Assembly (NCBI GenBank): GCA_050261495.1
Contig: JBLNDI010000011.1
Coordinates: forward strand, 1 to 24,326
Direction: 5' to 3'
Origin: JBMNKL01 sp050261495
GTDB lineage: Bacteria; Bacillota; Clostridia; Acetivibrionales; DTU013
Length of the DNA: 24,326 nt
In this document: piece after piece, positions 1-7,903 of the stretch
Layout: each line of letters opens with the position of its first letter
Position numbering within the stretch: position 1 is the first letter of the stretch
Position numbers and translations under genes: made by a program
The notes under the pieces: model-generated
What the model saw: the letters and a program-made list of their open reading frames with translations, nothing else
The model's database searches: none
Told to the model about the DNA's origin: nothing

Positions 1-50
1 AATATTGTACTACGATAAGCTTTAATGTAAAATCAAGTTGATCGATAAGG

Positions 51-111
51 TGTCCGGATGTCTCCGGTTTAATGTCCGGATGCCTCCGGAATTGCCGTCC
101 GGATAATCCGG
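51..111. repeat. Three tandem CCGGA/TCCGG mini-palindromes
   Basis: Three copies of the inverted repeat CCGGA-N3/4-TCCGG lie at 54-67, 76-89 and 99-111. They start 22 and 23 bp apart, so they fall on the same face of the helix, and each is preceded by GTCCGG or its equivalent. They end 30 bp before the helicase ATG. The block is GC-rich inside very AT-rich DNA. An operator array for a dimeric regulator, or a set of short RNA hairpins in the helicase leader, are both possible. The window begins too close upstream to see what else is attached. Confidence 0.6.
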
Positions 112-141
112 TATACGCAATTTATTGCATATTCAAAATTT

Positions 142-2247
142 ATGATACCTTCTCATTATTCTATCAAAGCATCAATTATTTATGATTATATTTATGTTGA
201 AAATAAGAAGATGCCAATTTGTATTTTGAAAGGATATTCAGTATCTATTCGACCATGCGAGCTAACAAATTATGCAAAATTAATCGGGAAAAGTATAAAA
301 ATAGATAAGAATAACTCGGAATATATTGGTATGATGAATTATTTGTCACTCTCTGGGGCAAGTTTGCTGGATATAGTTACTACTACAGATAAAAGATATA
401 ACAAGATAAAACAGAAAATGTTTTCTAAAGCTAAAGCTAATCACTTTGAGGAAGTCTTGGACTTGAGCAGATCATTGATAATGTCGGAAAAGCCAGGAAG
501 TAATGTTTTAAGGTATTTATTACAAATTCTTAAAAATAAGGTATTAAAGCGACAATATATGCCGGAAAAGAATAGATTGCTATCTGATCTATTTTTAGAT
601 TATGGATGCATTCCATTTGATCAAATGCCTTACGCATCTTCGTTGTTGCAACATAATCCAGATTCTTCGGAGTTATTTGATTGCATTGATTGTGAAGGAA
701 GAGAACACGAGTTATTGGCAAGATATATACATAATAATATGAGTACAAATGCTAAGCTTTATACATCTATAAAAAAAATTGAATCAAATTTCGACAATGT
801 TGATGAACTCATACAGAAATTTAACAATAATATTAACTATAAAAAACATAAAGATCGTCGAACAATATCCAAATTCGGGGAAAATATTTACATCAAAAGC
901 GCTTTGACTGATACAGAGTCCATTATTAGAAGATTACAAACTGATTCTCAAGTGGGATTGCAGGGCTATAGGAATGCTATATGTACGTGGATTGAAGAAA
1001 ATATAGAATGCCCTGAAAAGAAGAAAGTATTGAAAGAATTATATTCTCAGACCAGGGTAGCTTTACTCTACGGTGCTGCCGGGACAGGGAAAACATACTT
1101 AATAAATTTTGTTTCGCAGTTTTTTGATTCACATAGTAAATTGTTCTTGGCCAATACTAATCCGGCGGTTGATAATCTCAGACGCAATGTCAAAGCACAG
1201 AATTGTGAGTTTTCAACTGTCAGAAGATATTTGATGACCAAAAACATTAAGACAGATTATGATATGCTTATTATGGATGAATGTAGCATGGTGAGTAATG
1301 AAGATATGGCGGAAGTTTTAAATAAAGTTAAATGTGAGATAATGCTTCTTGTTGGGGATACTTACCAAATTGAATCTATTGCGTTTGGAAATTGGTTTGC
1401 AATGGCAAAATACTTTATGCCGAAATATGCATGGCATGAGTTGGAAACACCATATAGAACCAAAGATAAAGCCTTACTTACGCTTTGGAGCAAGGTAAGA
1501 AATCTTGATGATGATTTGACGGAACATATTGTTAATTACCGCTATTCATCAAATCTCAACGCCACAGTTTTCGAAAAACGAGCAGATGATGAGATTATTT
1601 TGTGCCTGAATTATGATGGGTTGTATGGAATTAATAATATAAATAGATTTCTGCAAGAGAATAATCCAAATCCGGCCCATCGGTGGGGATTGTGGACCTT
1701 TAAGGTTGGAGATCCAATTTTGTTTAATGAATTAGAGCGATTTGCACCTCTTTTGTACAATAACTTAAAAGGGAAGATTGTAGGTATTGAAGAAGATCAT
1801 GATTGCGAAAGAATATGGTTTACCATTGAGCTTGATAAAGCTCTAACGGAATTAGATGTTAAGCATTATGACATAGAATTAATGGATGAAACAACACCAG
1901 GCAAATCAATTATTAGGTTTCATGTAGCAAAGAAGAACGAGGACGATGATAATGATTCCACAGATGATACAGATATACCATTTCAAATTGCATATGCAGT
2001 GTCTATACATAAAGCACAGGGCTTAGAGTACGACTCCGTGAAAATAATTATTCCTGAGGAAGTAGATGAGATGATCACTCATAATATTTTCTATACAGCA
2101 ATCACAAGAGCTAAAAAGCACTTAATGATTTATTGGAGCCCTGAGACACAAGAGAAGGTGATTAGTTCTTTTGAAATTAAGAATTCTAAAAATGATGCGA
2201 CTATATTTGCAGCACAGACTGGTTTGGAAAAGAGAAAAGTAAAATGA
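142..2247 (+). CDS. SF1 superfamily DNA/RNA helicase (RecD/UvrD-like ATPase)
   Basis: This is a 701-residue protein whose C-terminal 400 residues carry the superfamily 1 helicase set: motif I GAAGTGKT at 311-318, motif II DECS at 379-382, motif III-like GDTYQ at 405-409, the late motif SIHKAQGLEYDS at 621-632, and motif VI with TAITRAKKH at 652-660. It should therefore be an ATP-driven nucleic-acid translocase. Residues 1-270 match nothing I recognise and presumably specify target or partner. There is an acidic low-complexity stretch at about 600-612. The ATG at 142 follows an in-frame stop near 70 and has no purine-rich ribosome binding site, so the gene may be leaderless, use another start, or be 5'-truncated. 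Codon use is AT-rich like its island neighbours and unlike the genes after 5.6 kb. Such helicases are common in phage-defence and mobile regions, but the exact system is not identified. Confidence 0.8.
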   Translation: MIPSHYSIKASIIYDYIYVENKKMPICILKGYSVSIRPCELTNYAKLIGKSIKIDKNNSEYIGMMNYLSLSGASLLDIVTTTDKRYNKIKQKMFSKAKANHFEEVLDLSRSLIMSEKPGSNVLRYLLQILKNKVLKRQYMPEKNRLLSDLFLDYGCIPFDQMPYASSLLQHNPDSSELFDCIDCEGREHELLARYIHNNMSTNAKLYTSIKKIESNFDNVDELIQKFNNNINYKKHKDRRTISKFGENIYIKSALTDTESIIRRLQTDSQVGLQGYRNAICTWIEENIECPEKKKVLKELYSQTRVALLYGAAGTGKTYLINFVSQFFDSHSKLFLANTNPAVDNLRRNVKAQNCEFSTVRRYLMTKNIKTDYDMLIMDECSMVSNEDMAEVLNKVKCEIMLLVGDTYQIESIAFGNWFAMAKYFMPKYAWHELETPYRTKDKALLTLWSKVRNLDDDLTEHIVNYRYSSNLNATVFEKRADDEIILCLNYDGLYGINNINRFLQENNPNPAHRWGLWTFKVGDPILFNELERFAPLLYNNLKGKIVGIEEDHDCERIWFTIELDKALTELDVKHYDIELMDETTPGKSIIRFHVAKKNEDDDNDSTDDTDIPFQIAYAVSIHKAQGLEYDSVKIIIPEEVDEMITHNIFYTAITRAKKHLMIYWSPETQEKVISSFEIKNSKNDATIFAAQTGLEKRKVK

Positions 2248-2578
2248 TCATTATAGAAACCGATTTGATATTTGTATGTAAAAATTTGGCATAACAATTT
2301 ATATCATAATTATTAGAGGCCAAGAACTGAATTTATTAGGTAAAATCCTGAGTTTTATGAGCTTTTTAAACAGATCAATTTGTTTTTCGAAGATGATAAT
2401 GAAAGGGTTGAAACAGTACAGCCAACTCCAGAAATGTTCCGATTGCTAACAAAGTCTGCTAAAGCTGCGGCAAGAGGCGTATTGGATTTGGCCATATGAT
2501 TCAAGGGGAATATATAATCTGCTGGCTAGTGAGTTTCAGAGGATAAGTGGAGTGAGGCTCAAACGTTTAAAGGATTAA
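2244..2578 (+). pseudogene. Decayed gene, fragments in shifted frames
   Basis: No long reading frame is open here, but protein-like pieces follow one another. A possible ATG at 2244 overlaps the helicase stop as ATGA and reads 16 codons. A second piece runs from about 2280 in the frame of GGC at 2290 and ends at GGT AAA (2339-2344). A third runs 2344-2499 (for example ELFKQINLFFEDD and KAAARGVLDLAI), and a last piece ends with GVRLKRLKD at 2576-2578. Adding one A to the four-A run at 2342-2345 fuses the second and third pieces into about 70 plausible residues. I do not recognise the family. It may be a dead third member of the helicase operon, or a sequencing indel in a homopolymer. Confidence 0.4.
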
Positions 2579-2904
2579 TAATCATAGACGATTCTTCTTT
2601 TGGGCTCTCAGTATTGTTGCCAGGAGTTTTTATTTTTTGGGTGCTAGCCTACAGGAGGTTGTTTTTTCCTTACGGACACCTTTAAACGAGCTATTTAAAT
2701 CTGTAAGTAGCATTAAATTTAATTGACATTAACGTTTTTTAATCGAATTTTTTGGTGGATCGCTGAACGCTTGTTCCTTATAGATGTATAAGATATAATA
2801 TATTTAGTACAAAAAATGACAATTGAATATAAAATAAAAAATTATTTCGTAATACGTCAAGCATAACCTCATGAAATCAAAATCCCTTATGAGGTGAGTA
2901 ATTA
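2579..2904 (+). promoter_or_regulatory. Leader region of the HNH gene: candidate promoter and SD-covering hairpin
   Basis: This gene-free, AT-rich stretch holds a TATAAT box at 2794-2799 with TTGTTC 17 bp upstream at 2771-2776, and a separate TTGACA at 2723-2728 without a good -10. Immediately before the HNH gene, ACCTCAT at 2866-2872 pairs perfectly with ATGAGGT at 2889-2895. The right arm overlaps the strong Shine-Dalgarno GAGGTGA (2891-2897), which sits 7 nt before the ATG. The hairpin would hide most of the ribosome binding site. The inverted repeat could equally be a protein operator. Confidence 0.45.
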
Positions 2905-3828
2905 ATGGGAAACATATTTGTTGGATTGACTGATTATGATTGGTACTGCAACCTTAAGTCTGAAAATTTTGATGAAGTCAATTTCTGGCGACCAGGCAGT
3001 ACAGCATTTAAAGCTTTGAATCCAAATGATCTGTTTCTTTTTAAACTGAAAAAGCCGTATTATGCCATTGTTGGCGGTGGTTTTTTTGTAAAATACTCCT
3101 TGTTGCCTATCTCGCTAGCCTGGGAAGCATTTGGAAGGAAAAACGGCACAAAAAATTATACTGAGTTTTTAGAAAGATTGAGGAAATATAGAGAAAAGAA
3201 CAGAATAGACATTTCATACCCTTATGTTGGGTGTATTATTTTGACGGAACCTTTCTTCTTTGAACAAAAAGACTGGATAGCGCAACCGCATAATTGGCCT
3301 TCAAGTACAGTAATAGGGAAAAATATGGATACAGAAAAAGGTGAAGGAAAGCGCATTTTTCAAGAAATATATGAGAGACTGCAAAGAAGCTCTGTATCCA
3401 GTCAAATGGTGATAAGCGATACTAAAGAACGCTATCAGTACTCTTTGGGTAAACATCGGTTAGGGCAAGGTGCATTCCGGATTTTAGTTACTGACGCATA
3501 CTATAGACGATGCGCAATAAGCGGAGAAAAAACGCTCCCTGTTTTAGAAGCAGTCCATATAAAACCTTATGCTGAAAATGGACCTCATCATATACAAAAC
3601 GGTGTGCTGCTACGTTCCGATATACATAAACTTTTTGATAAAGGTTATCTGACAATTGCGCCTGATTTTCGGATTGAAGTTAGCAAACGGATTAAAGAGG
3701 ATTTCGGGAATGGCAGGATTTATTATCAGTATCATGGGCAGAAACTTTGTGTGGTACCCAAAAAAGTTGAGGAACTTCCCGCGAAGGACTACCTCTCATG
3801 GCATAATGAAAATGTATATTTGGGTTGA
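2905..3828 (+). CDS. HNH endonuclease with N-terminal PUA/EVE-like domain, putative restriction enzyme
   Basis: The 307-residue protein has two parts. Residues about 190-250 form an HNH nuclease of the HNH_2 / COG3440 'predicted restriction endonuclease' type: C203, then EAVHIKPY with H218, then QNGVLLRSDIHKLFDKG with N232 and H241. Residues 1-65 (FVGLTDYDW, FWRPG, NPNDLFLFK, AIVGGGFF) have the strand pattern of PUA-like modules such as EVE or ASCH, which in EVE-HNH and SRA-HNH enzymes read modified cytosine; that assignment is by pattern only. The start is fixed by GAGGTGA 7 nt upstream. No methyltransferase gene is adjacent, which suits a modification-dependent (type IV-like) enzyme rather than a classical type II pair. 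It lies in the AT-rich island between a decayed gene and a conserved unknown. Confidence 0.75.
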   Translation: MGNIFVGLTDYDWYCNLKSENFDEVNFWRPGSTAFKALNPNDLFLFKLKKPYYAIVGGGFFVKYSLLPISLAWEAFGRKNGTKNYTEFLERLRKYREKNRIDISYPYVGCIILTEPFFFEQKDWIAQPHNWPSSTVIGKNMDTEKGEGKRIFQEIYERLQRSSVSSQMVISDTKERYQYSLGKHRLGQGAFRILVTDAYYRRCAISGEKTLPVLEAVHIKPYAENGPHHIQNGVLLRSDIHKLFDKGYLTIAPDFRIEVSKRIKEDFGNGRIYYQYHGQKLCVVPKKVEELPAKDYLSWHNENVYLG

Positions 3829-3976
3829 TTCCTATAACAATTCATCGGGTTTGATATCTTTAATATAGGAGTTGCACCGTTCTGTAATCTATTTTTTTAT
3901 ACATATTTCAGGCGAACAGTAATTATGTCGAATATAATTATAAATCAATAGGTATTGAAAGAAAGGGTGTAATAAA

Positions 3977-4708
3977 ATGCAGGATAGATATGCCGGTGAT
4001 GTAGGGGATTTTGGAAAGATAGGTTTGCTTAGACAAATAGCTAGCACCGGATTAAAAGTTGGTATTAATTGGTACCGTACATATAAACCGGAAGAGCATG
4101 ATATTGGTGATGGAAAGCATATCGGGTATCTGAATAACAAGTCATTCCAGGCATGTGATGATGAGTTGTTAAGTATCCTACGGCAAATAGTTAAAAGTGA
4201 TAGAAGTGTTGCTGCACTTGAAAAGGCTGAACTTATCCCTAACGCCCAATATTACTCTGCCATTCTCAGACCAGGAAGTGATAAATCCTTTAATAGAGAT
4301 GTTTGGTATAAGAACTCTATGAAAGCTTTAGCCGACTCAGATATCATATTCTGTGACCCGGATAATGGCTTGATTGTTAAAAGTGTCTCTCTATCATCGG
4401 CAAAAAGTGATAAATATATAACTGAGGATGAATTGGCTGGCTATTATTTATCCGGCAAAAGTGTTGTTTTTTACAATCATCGATGCAGGGAAAAGGAACA
4501 TATATACTTGCGAAGATTTACTCCGTTACGGATGCGAAACGAACTTGCATCGGCAAAATGGCTGGGGCTTAAATTCGTCCGTGGGACAACCCGTGATTAT
4601 TTGTTTATTCTACAACCTTATCATTTTAAACAAGTAAACGGCGTGATAGAAAGAATGATGCAGAGCAATTGGAATAAACACTTTTCAATATTAAATATTG
4701 ATGAATAA
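3977..4708 (+). CDS. Conserved protein of unknown function (RYAGDVGDFGK / DPDNG family)
   Basis: This 243-residue protein has no signal peptide or membrane segment. Sharp conserved-looking motifs are RYAGDVGDFGKIGLLR at 4-19, IIFCDPDNGL at 123-132, SDKY at 144-147, VVFYNHR at 163-169 and RGTTRDYLFIL at 202-212. I recall proteins with this opening motif as a widespread unnamed family, but I cannot assign a function. The spacing of a hydrophobic strand followed by D-P-D-N-G resembles motif IV of Rossmann methyltransferases (DPPY) or an acidic metal site, so a nucleic-acid-modifying or nuclease role is possible but unproven. The start is preceded by an AAAGGGTG ribosome site. It follows the HNH gene on the same strand after 148 bp and shares its AT-rich codon use. 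Confidence 0.7.
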   Translation: MQDRYAGDVGDFGKIGLLRQIASTGLKVGINWYRTYKPEEHDIGDGKHIGYLNNKSFQACDDELLSILRQIVKSDRSVAALEKAELIPNAQYYSAILRPGSDKSFNRDVWYKNSMKALADSDIIFCDPDNGLIVKSVSLSSAKSDKYITEDELAGYYLSGKSVVFYNHRCREKEHIYLRRFTPLRMRNELASAKWLGLKFVRGTTRDYLFILQPYHFKQVNGVIERMMQSNWNKHFSILNIDE

Positions 4709-4808
4709 AATGGGCAGTATTTAAGATGATAATCAGCCCGGTATTCAGCTTTTCGTTTGAAAAATACCTGCAAAAGAGCTTGTCGGACGGATAAGGCCTG
4801 CCAATAGC

Positions 4809-4840
4809 GATTGACTTCCACAGAGAAAAGTGATTGACTT
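4809..4840 (+). promoter_or_regulatory. Repeated GATTGACTT; weak promoter candidate
   Basis: GATTGACTT occurs at 4809-4817 and again at 4832-4840, 23 bp apart. The second contains TTGACT, with only a poor -10 (TAAATG, 16 bp downstream at 4856-4861). It lies 50 bp before the flavoprotein start. It could be a promoter with a direct-repeat operator, but evidence is thin. Confidence 0.2.
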
Positions 4841-4891
4841 AAAATAGAAAGCGGTTAAATGTAAACATTGCATAGGGAGGCGATACATACA

Positions 4892-5509
4892 ATGAAGGTT
4901 TTAATGATTAACGGCAGTCCAAGGCAAGGAAGCAATTGCGGCATAGCGCTGGGAGAAATGAAGAAAATATTTGAAAAAGCCGGTGTTGAATGTACGGAGT
5001 TTGTAGTGGGCGATAAGAATATAAGAGGATGCATTGCTTGCCACTTTTGTTTTAAAGAAGGTAAATGCGTGTTTGATGATGAAGTTAATCAATTGGCTCC
5101 GTTATTTGAAGAAGCGGCGGGGCTTGTGGTAGCAAGTCCGGTTTACTATGCATCCGCAAACGCAACCCTTATAGCCTGTCTTGACAGGCTTTTCTACAGC
5201 ACTCGCTTTAATAAGACCATGAAGGTCGGGGCAAGTATTGTTTGTGCAAGAAGAGGCGGTTGCTCGTCGACTTTTGATCAACTGAATAAATACTTTACTA
5301 ATTCAGGAATGCCAATTGCATCAAGTCAATACTGGAATTCTATTCATGGTCTTCTTCCCGGTGAAGCCAACCAGGATGAGGAAGGTAAGCAGACCATGAG
5401 AACTCTTGCAAGAAACATGATTTTCCTTATGAAGAGTATCGAACTTGGGAAGAAGGAGTTTGGATTGCCGGAGGTAGAGAAAAGAATTGCTACTCATTTT
5501 ATAAGATAA
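4892..5509 (+). CDS. Flavodoxin-fold oxidoreductase, iron-sulfur flavoprotein-like
   Basis: The 205-residue protein starts with the flavodoxin-type FMN phosphate loop (MINGSPRQGSN, 5-15) and contains ASPVYYASANA at 81-91, typical of NAD(P)H-dependent FMN reductases. Cysteines 47, 50, 53 and 59 make a compact C-x2-C-x2-C-x5-C motif. That spacing is characteristic of the Isf iron-sulfur flavoproteins of anaerobes, where it holds a 4Fe-4S cluster; this suggests electron transfer between ferredoxin and an acceptor, possibly in oxygen or radical detoxification. The frame stays open to a TTG at 4868, but AGGGAGG at 4873-4879 points to ATG 4892. It stands alone, between the AT-rich island and the GH27 gene. 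Confidence 0.8.
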   Translation: MKVLMINGSPRQGSNCGIALGEMKKIFEKAGVECTEFVVGDKNIRGCIACHFCFKEGKCVFDDEVNQLAPLFEEAAGLVVASPVYYASANATLIACLDRLFYSTRFNKTMKVGASIVCARRGGCSSTFDQLNKYFTNSGMPIASSQYWNSIHGLLPGEANQDEEGKQTMRTLARNMIFLMKSIELGKKEFGLPEVEKRIATHFIR

Positions 5510-5510
5510 A

Positions 5511-5524
5511 TGTAACCGCACACA
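5511..5524 (+). promoter_or_regulatory. cre-like site upstream of the GH27 gene
   Basis: TGTAACCGCACACA matches the Bacillus CcpA target consensus TGWNANCGNTNWCA at every fixed position except one (A for T after the central CG). It lies 98 bp before the GH27 start, where a catabolite operator would be expected for a glycosidase. The match is short and the sequence could arise by chance. Confidence 0.3.
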
Positions 5525-5621
5525 AACAAAGTATTCGTATATGGAACCCTGATGGAAAACTTCTCGAATTATAAAAATATTTACGAGCAATAATGACAAC
5601 GGATTCTAAGGAGGCATAGTG

Positions 5622-6929
5622 ATGAATAAGAATGATTTTGCGCCGACGCCGCCGATGGGGTGGAATAGCTGGGACTGCTACGGCGCATCAGTGAATGAGG
5701 AGCAGCTCCTTGGCAATGCGGAATATATGGCGAAGCATCTAAAGCAGTACGGCTGGGAGTATGTAGTTTGCGACATCCAGTGGTACGAGCCTGAAGCCAC
5801 CTCAACGCAGTACAACAATTTTTATCCGCTGTGCATGGACGAGTATTCACGGCTCATTCCCGCAGAGAACCGCTTTCCTTCCGCAAAGGGCGGGGCGGGT
5901 TTCAAGCCGATTGCCGATTACATACATAACCTTGGATTAAAGTTCGGGATCCATATCATGAGAGGCATACCAAGGCAGGCGGTCCATGCGGCAACACCAA
6001 TCAAAGGAACTTCCAGGACAGCAAGGGATATCGCCCATAGCTTTTCCGTTTGCTCCTGGAATACGGACATGTATGGTGTAAATCCTAATGCGGAGGGCGC
6101 CCAGGAATACTATGATTCCCTCTTTGAACTGTATGCCTCTTGGGGAGTTGATTTCGTCAAGGCTGATGATATCTGCATCACCGAGTTTAAGCCTCACGAT
6201 CTTTACTCCGCCAAGGGCGAGATCGAGATGATCCGAAAGGCAATCGATAAATGTGGCAGGCCCATAGTTCTTAGCCTGTCGCCCGGGCCTGCGCTGCTGG
6301 AGCAAGCCGAACATTTAAGCAGGCATGCGAATATGTGGAGAATAACCGGGGACTTCTGGGACAACTGGCCGCAGCTCTACAATATGTTTGAAAAATGCCG
6401 CCAATGGAGTCCTTATGTCAAGGAAGGCTGCTGGCCGGATTGCGATATGCTTCCTTTAGGGCGTATCGAAATCAATAACAGGAAGGACGGCGGAATAGGA
6501 AGAAATACCTGCTTTACCAAGGATGAGCAGGTAACCATGATGACGCTTTGGAGCATGTTCCGTTCCCCCTTAATGCTTGGAACGGAGCTTCGGGATCTTG
6601 ATGACTGGACCTTAAGCCTGATTACCAACGAGGAGGTCATCAGGGTACTGAAGCATTCCCGCGGTGCAAGGCAGATCATGCGGACGGATGACACAGTGGT
6701 TTGGAAAAGCGAGGATGAGGATGGCAGCATCTATGTGGCATTCTTTAATACATCCTTCAGCATGACTTATCCGTCGGTAAGCTATAGGCAGCTTGGACTC
6801 AACGGGGAATACGAGGTTAGAGACCTCTGGGCACGTAAGGATTTGGGGACTGCAGCGGAAAGACTGGGTACGGAGCTTAATCCCCATGGAGCAGTGTTGC
6901 TAAGGCTAAAGGAGGTTACCGGTCATTAA
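5622..6929 (+). CDS. Glycoside hydrolase family 27, probable alpha-galactosidase
   Basis: The 435-residue protein begins a (beta/alpha)8 barrel with the GH27 signature PPMGWNSWDCYG. The strand VDFVKADD carries the expected nucleophile Asp (D182 counted from the ATG), and MWRITGDFWDNW carries the acid/base Asp (D244). The C-terminal ~90 residues look like the usual beta-sandwich. Most relatives release terminal alpha-galactose from galactomannan or raffinose-type sugars; beta-L-arabinopyranosidase is a known alternative within GH27 and cannot be excluded. No signal peptide is seen, so it should act in the cytoplasm on imported oligosaccharides. AAGGAGG at 5608-5614 is 7 nt from ATG 5622; the GTG at 5619 is too close. 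A cre-like site lies upstream, and a relic of a second copy of its 3' end lies past the next gene. Confidence 0.88.
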   Translation: MNKNDFAPTPPMGWNSWDCYGASVNEEQLLGNAEYMAKHLKQYGWEYVVCDIQWYEPEATSTQYNNFYPLCMDEYSRLIPAENRFPSAKGGAGFKPIADYIHNLGLKFGIHIMRGIPRQAVHAATPIKGTSRTARDIAHSFSVCSWNTDMYGVNPNAEGAQEYYDSLFELYASWGVDFVKADDICITEFKPHDLYSAKGEIEMIRKAIDKCGRPIVLSLSPGPALLEQAEHLSRHANMWRITGDFWDNWPQLYNMFEKCRQWSPYVKEGCWPDCDMLPLGRIEINNRKDGGIGRNTCFTKDEQVTMMTLWSMFRSPLMLGTELRDLDDWTLSLITNEEVIRVLKHSRGARQIMRTDDTVVWKSEDEDGSIYVAFFNTSFSMTYPSVSYRQLGLNGEYEVRDLWARKDLGTAAERLGTELNPHGAVLLRLKEVTGH

Positions 6930-6993
6930 TCTCAACCCACCTTCTCAAATCAGAAGCCCCTATGCGAAGGGTATACTCCGGGAAGAATCTGTT

Positions 6994-7878
6994 TTATAAT
7001 GATTCCAAGGCCTTTTTCATATCATCCGGCAAAGGTGAAGTAAGTTCGATCCTCATACCGGTTATAGGATGGTCGAAGAAAAACTGATGTGAATGCAGGG
7101 CTTGTCTGTCTATAAGATTAGTTGGAATATCCGAATAAAGCCAGTCACCCTGGATAGGATGTCCCAAGGCTTTTGCGTGAACGCGGATCTGGTGAGTTCT
7201 GCCCGTTTCCAGTACAAATTTGACCAGGCTCAGATCAGTATAACATGCAAGAGTCTCATAGTGAGTAATGCAGTCGTCGCCTGATTCGTCGATTGTCCTT
7301 TCAAGGATGCTGCCTTCTTTTCGCGCGATAGGCAGACGTATAGTGCCTGACTTCGGTTCAAAAATACCGTGCACAATTCCAAGATAGGATTTATATATGC
7401 GGTTTTCTTTCATCTGCCGGATCAGCTGCTCCTGGATGTAGGCGTTTTTAGCAAACAGAATAATACCTGAGGTATCACGGTCCAGACGATTGACAGGCCG
7501 TACCTTTATTTGGAGTCCATGCTCCTGAAAATGCCATAGCACAGCCTGAGCCAATGTGCCGGTATGATAGCCTGCTGATGGATGAACGGGAGTATGAGGC
7601 CCCTTGTCGACAGCGAGCAGACAATCGTCTTCATATATGATTGAAAGAGGTATGTTTTCAGGTTTAATACCGGTTTCTTCCCGGAATGTAATATTAACAG
7701 CTATAGTATCGCCGGCCTTCACGGGATCGATGGTCCGGACGGTTTTTCCATTTAAAAGGATGCCGTTTGTGTATTTTAGCCGTTTAATCAGGTTGCCTGA
7801 AAGATTCATCGGCCCCTTTAACACATGGTTGACTGTTTTGTTATCCAGTTCTTCCGTTACCTGAAAATTTATTTGCAT
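6994..7878 (-). CDS. RluA-family 23S rRNA/tRNA pseudouridine synthase
   Basis: The 294-residue protein has an N-terminal S4-like RNA-binding region (about 13-65, with IKRLKYTNGILLNGKTV) and the RluA catalytic motif PVNRLDRDTSGIILFAKN at 128-145, with D133 as the expected catalytic Asp. The conserved LETGRTHQIRVHAKALGHPI stretch (223-242) completes the fold. It converts a uridine in structured RNA to pseudouridine; which position cannot be told. The start has GGGGGATT upstream on the minus strand. The gene is convergent with the GH27 gene, and its 5' side abuts a relic of a GH27 3' end, so it appears to sit inside what was once a tandem GH27 arrangement. Confidence 0.9.
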   Translation of the reverse strand: MQINFQVTEELDNKTVNHVLKGPMNLSGNLIKRLKYTNGILLNGKTVRTIDPVKAGDTIAVNITFREETGIKPENIPLSIIYEDDCLLAVDKGPHTPVHPSAGYHTGTLAQAVLWHFQEHGLQIKVRPVNRLDRDTSGIILFAKNAYIQEQLIRQMKENRIYKSYLGIVHGIFEPKSGTIRLPIARKEGSILERTIDESGDDCITHYETLACYTDLSLVKFVLETGRTHQIRVHAKALGHPIQGDWLYSDIPTNLIDRQALHSHQFFFDHPITGMRIELTSPLPDDMKKALESL

Positions 7879-7903
7879 CTATTGTTAATCCCCCGAAGAA
7901 AAT

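Noticed and set aside
2723..2751. TTGACA upstream of the HNH gene as main promoter
   Set aside because: No acceptable -10 at 16-18 bp; the TTGTTC/TATAAT pair nearer the gene is better.
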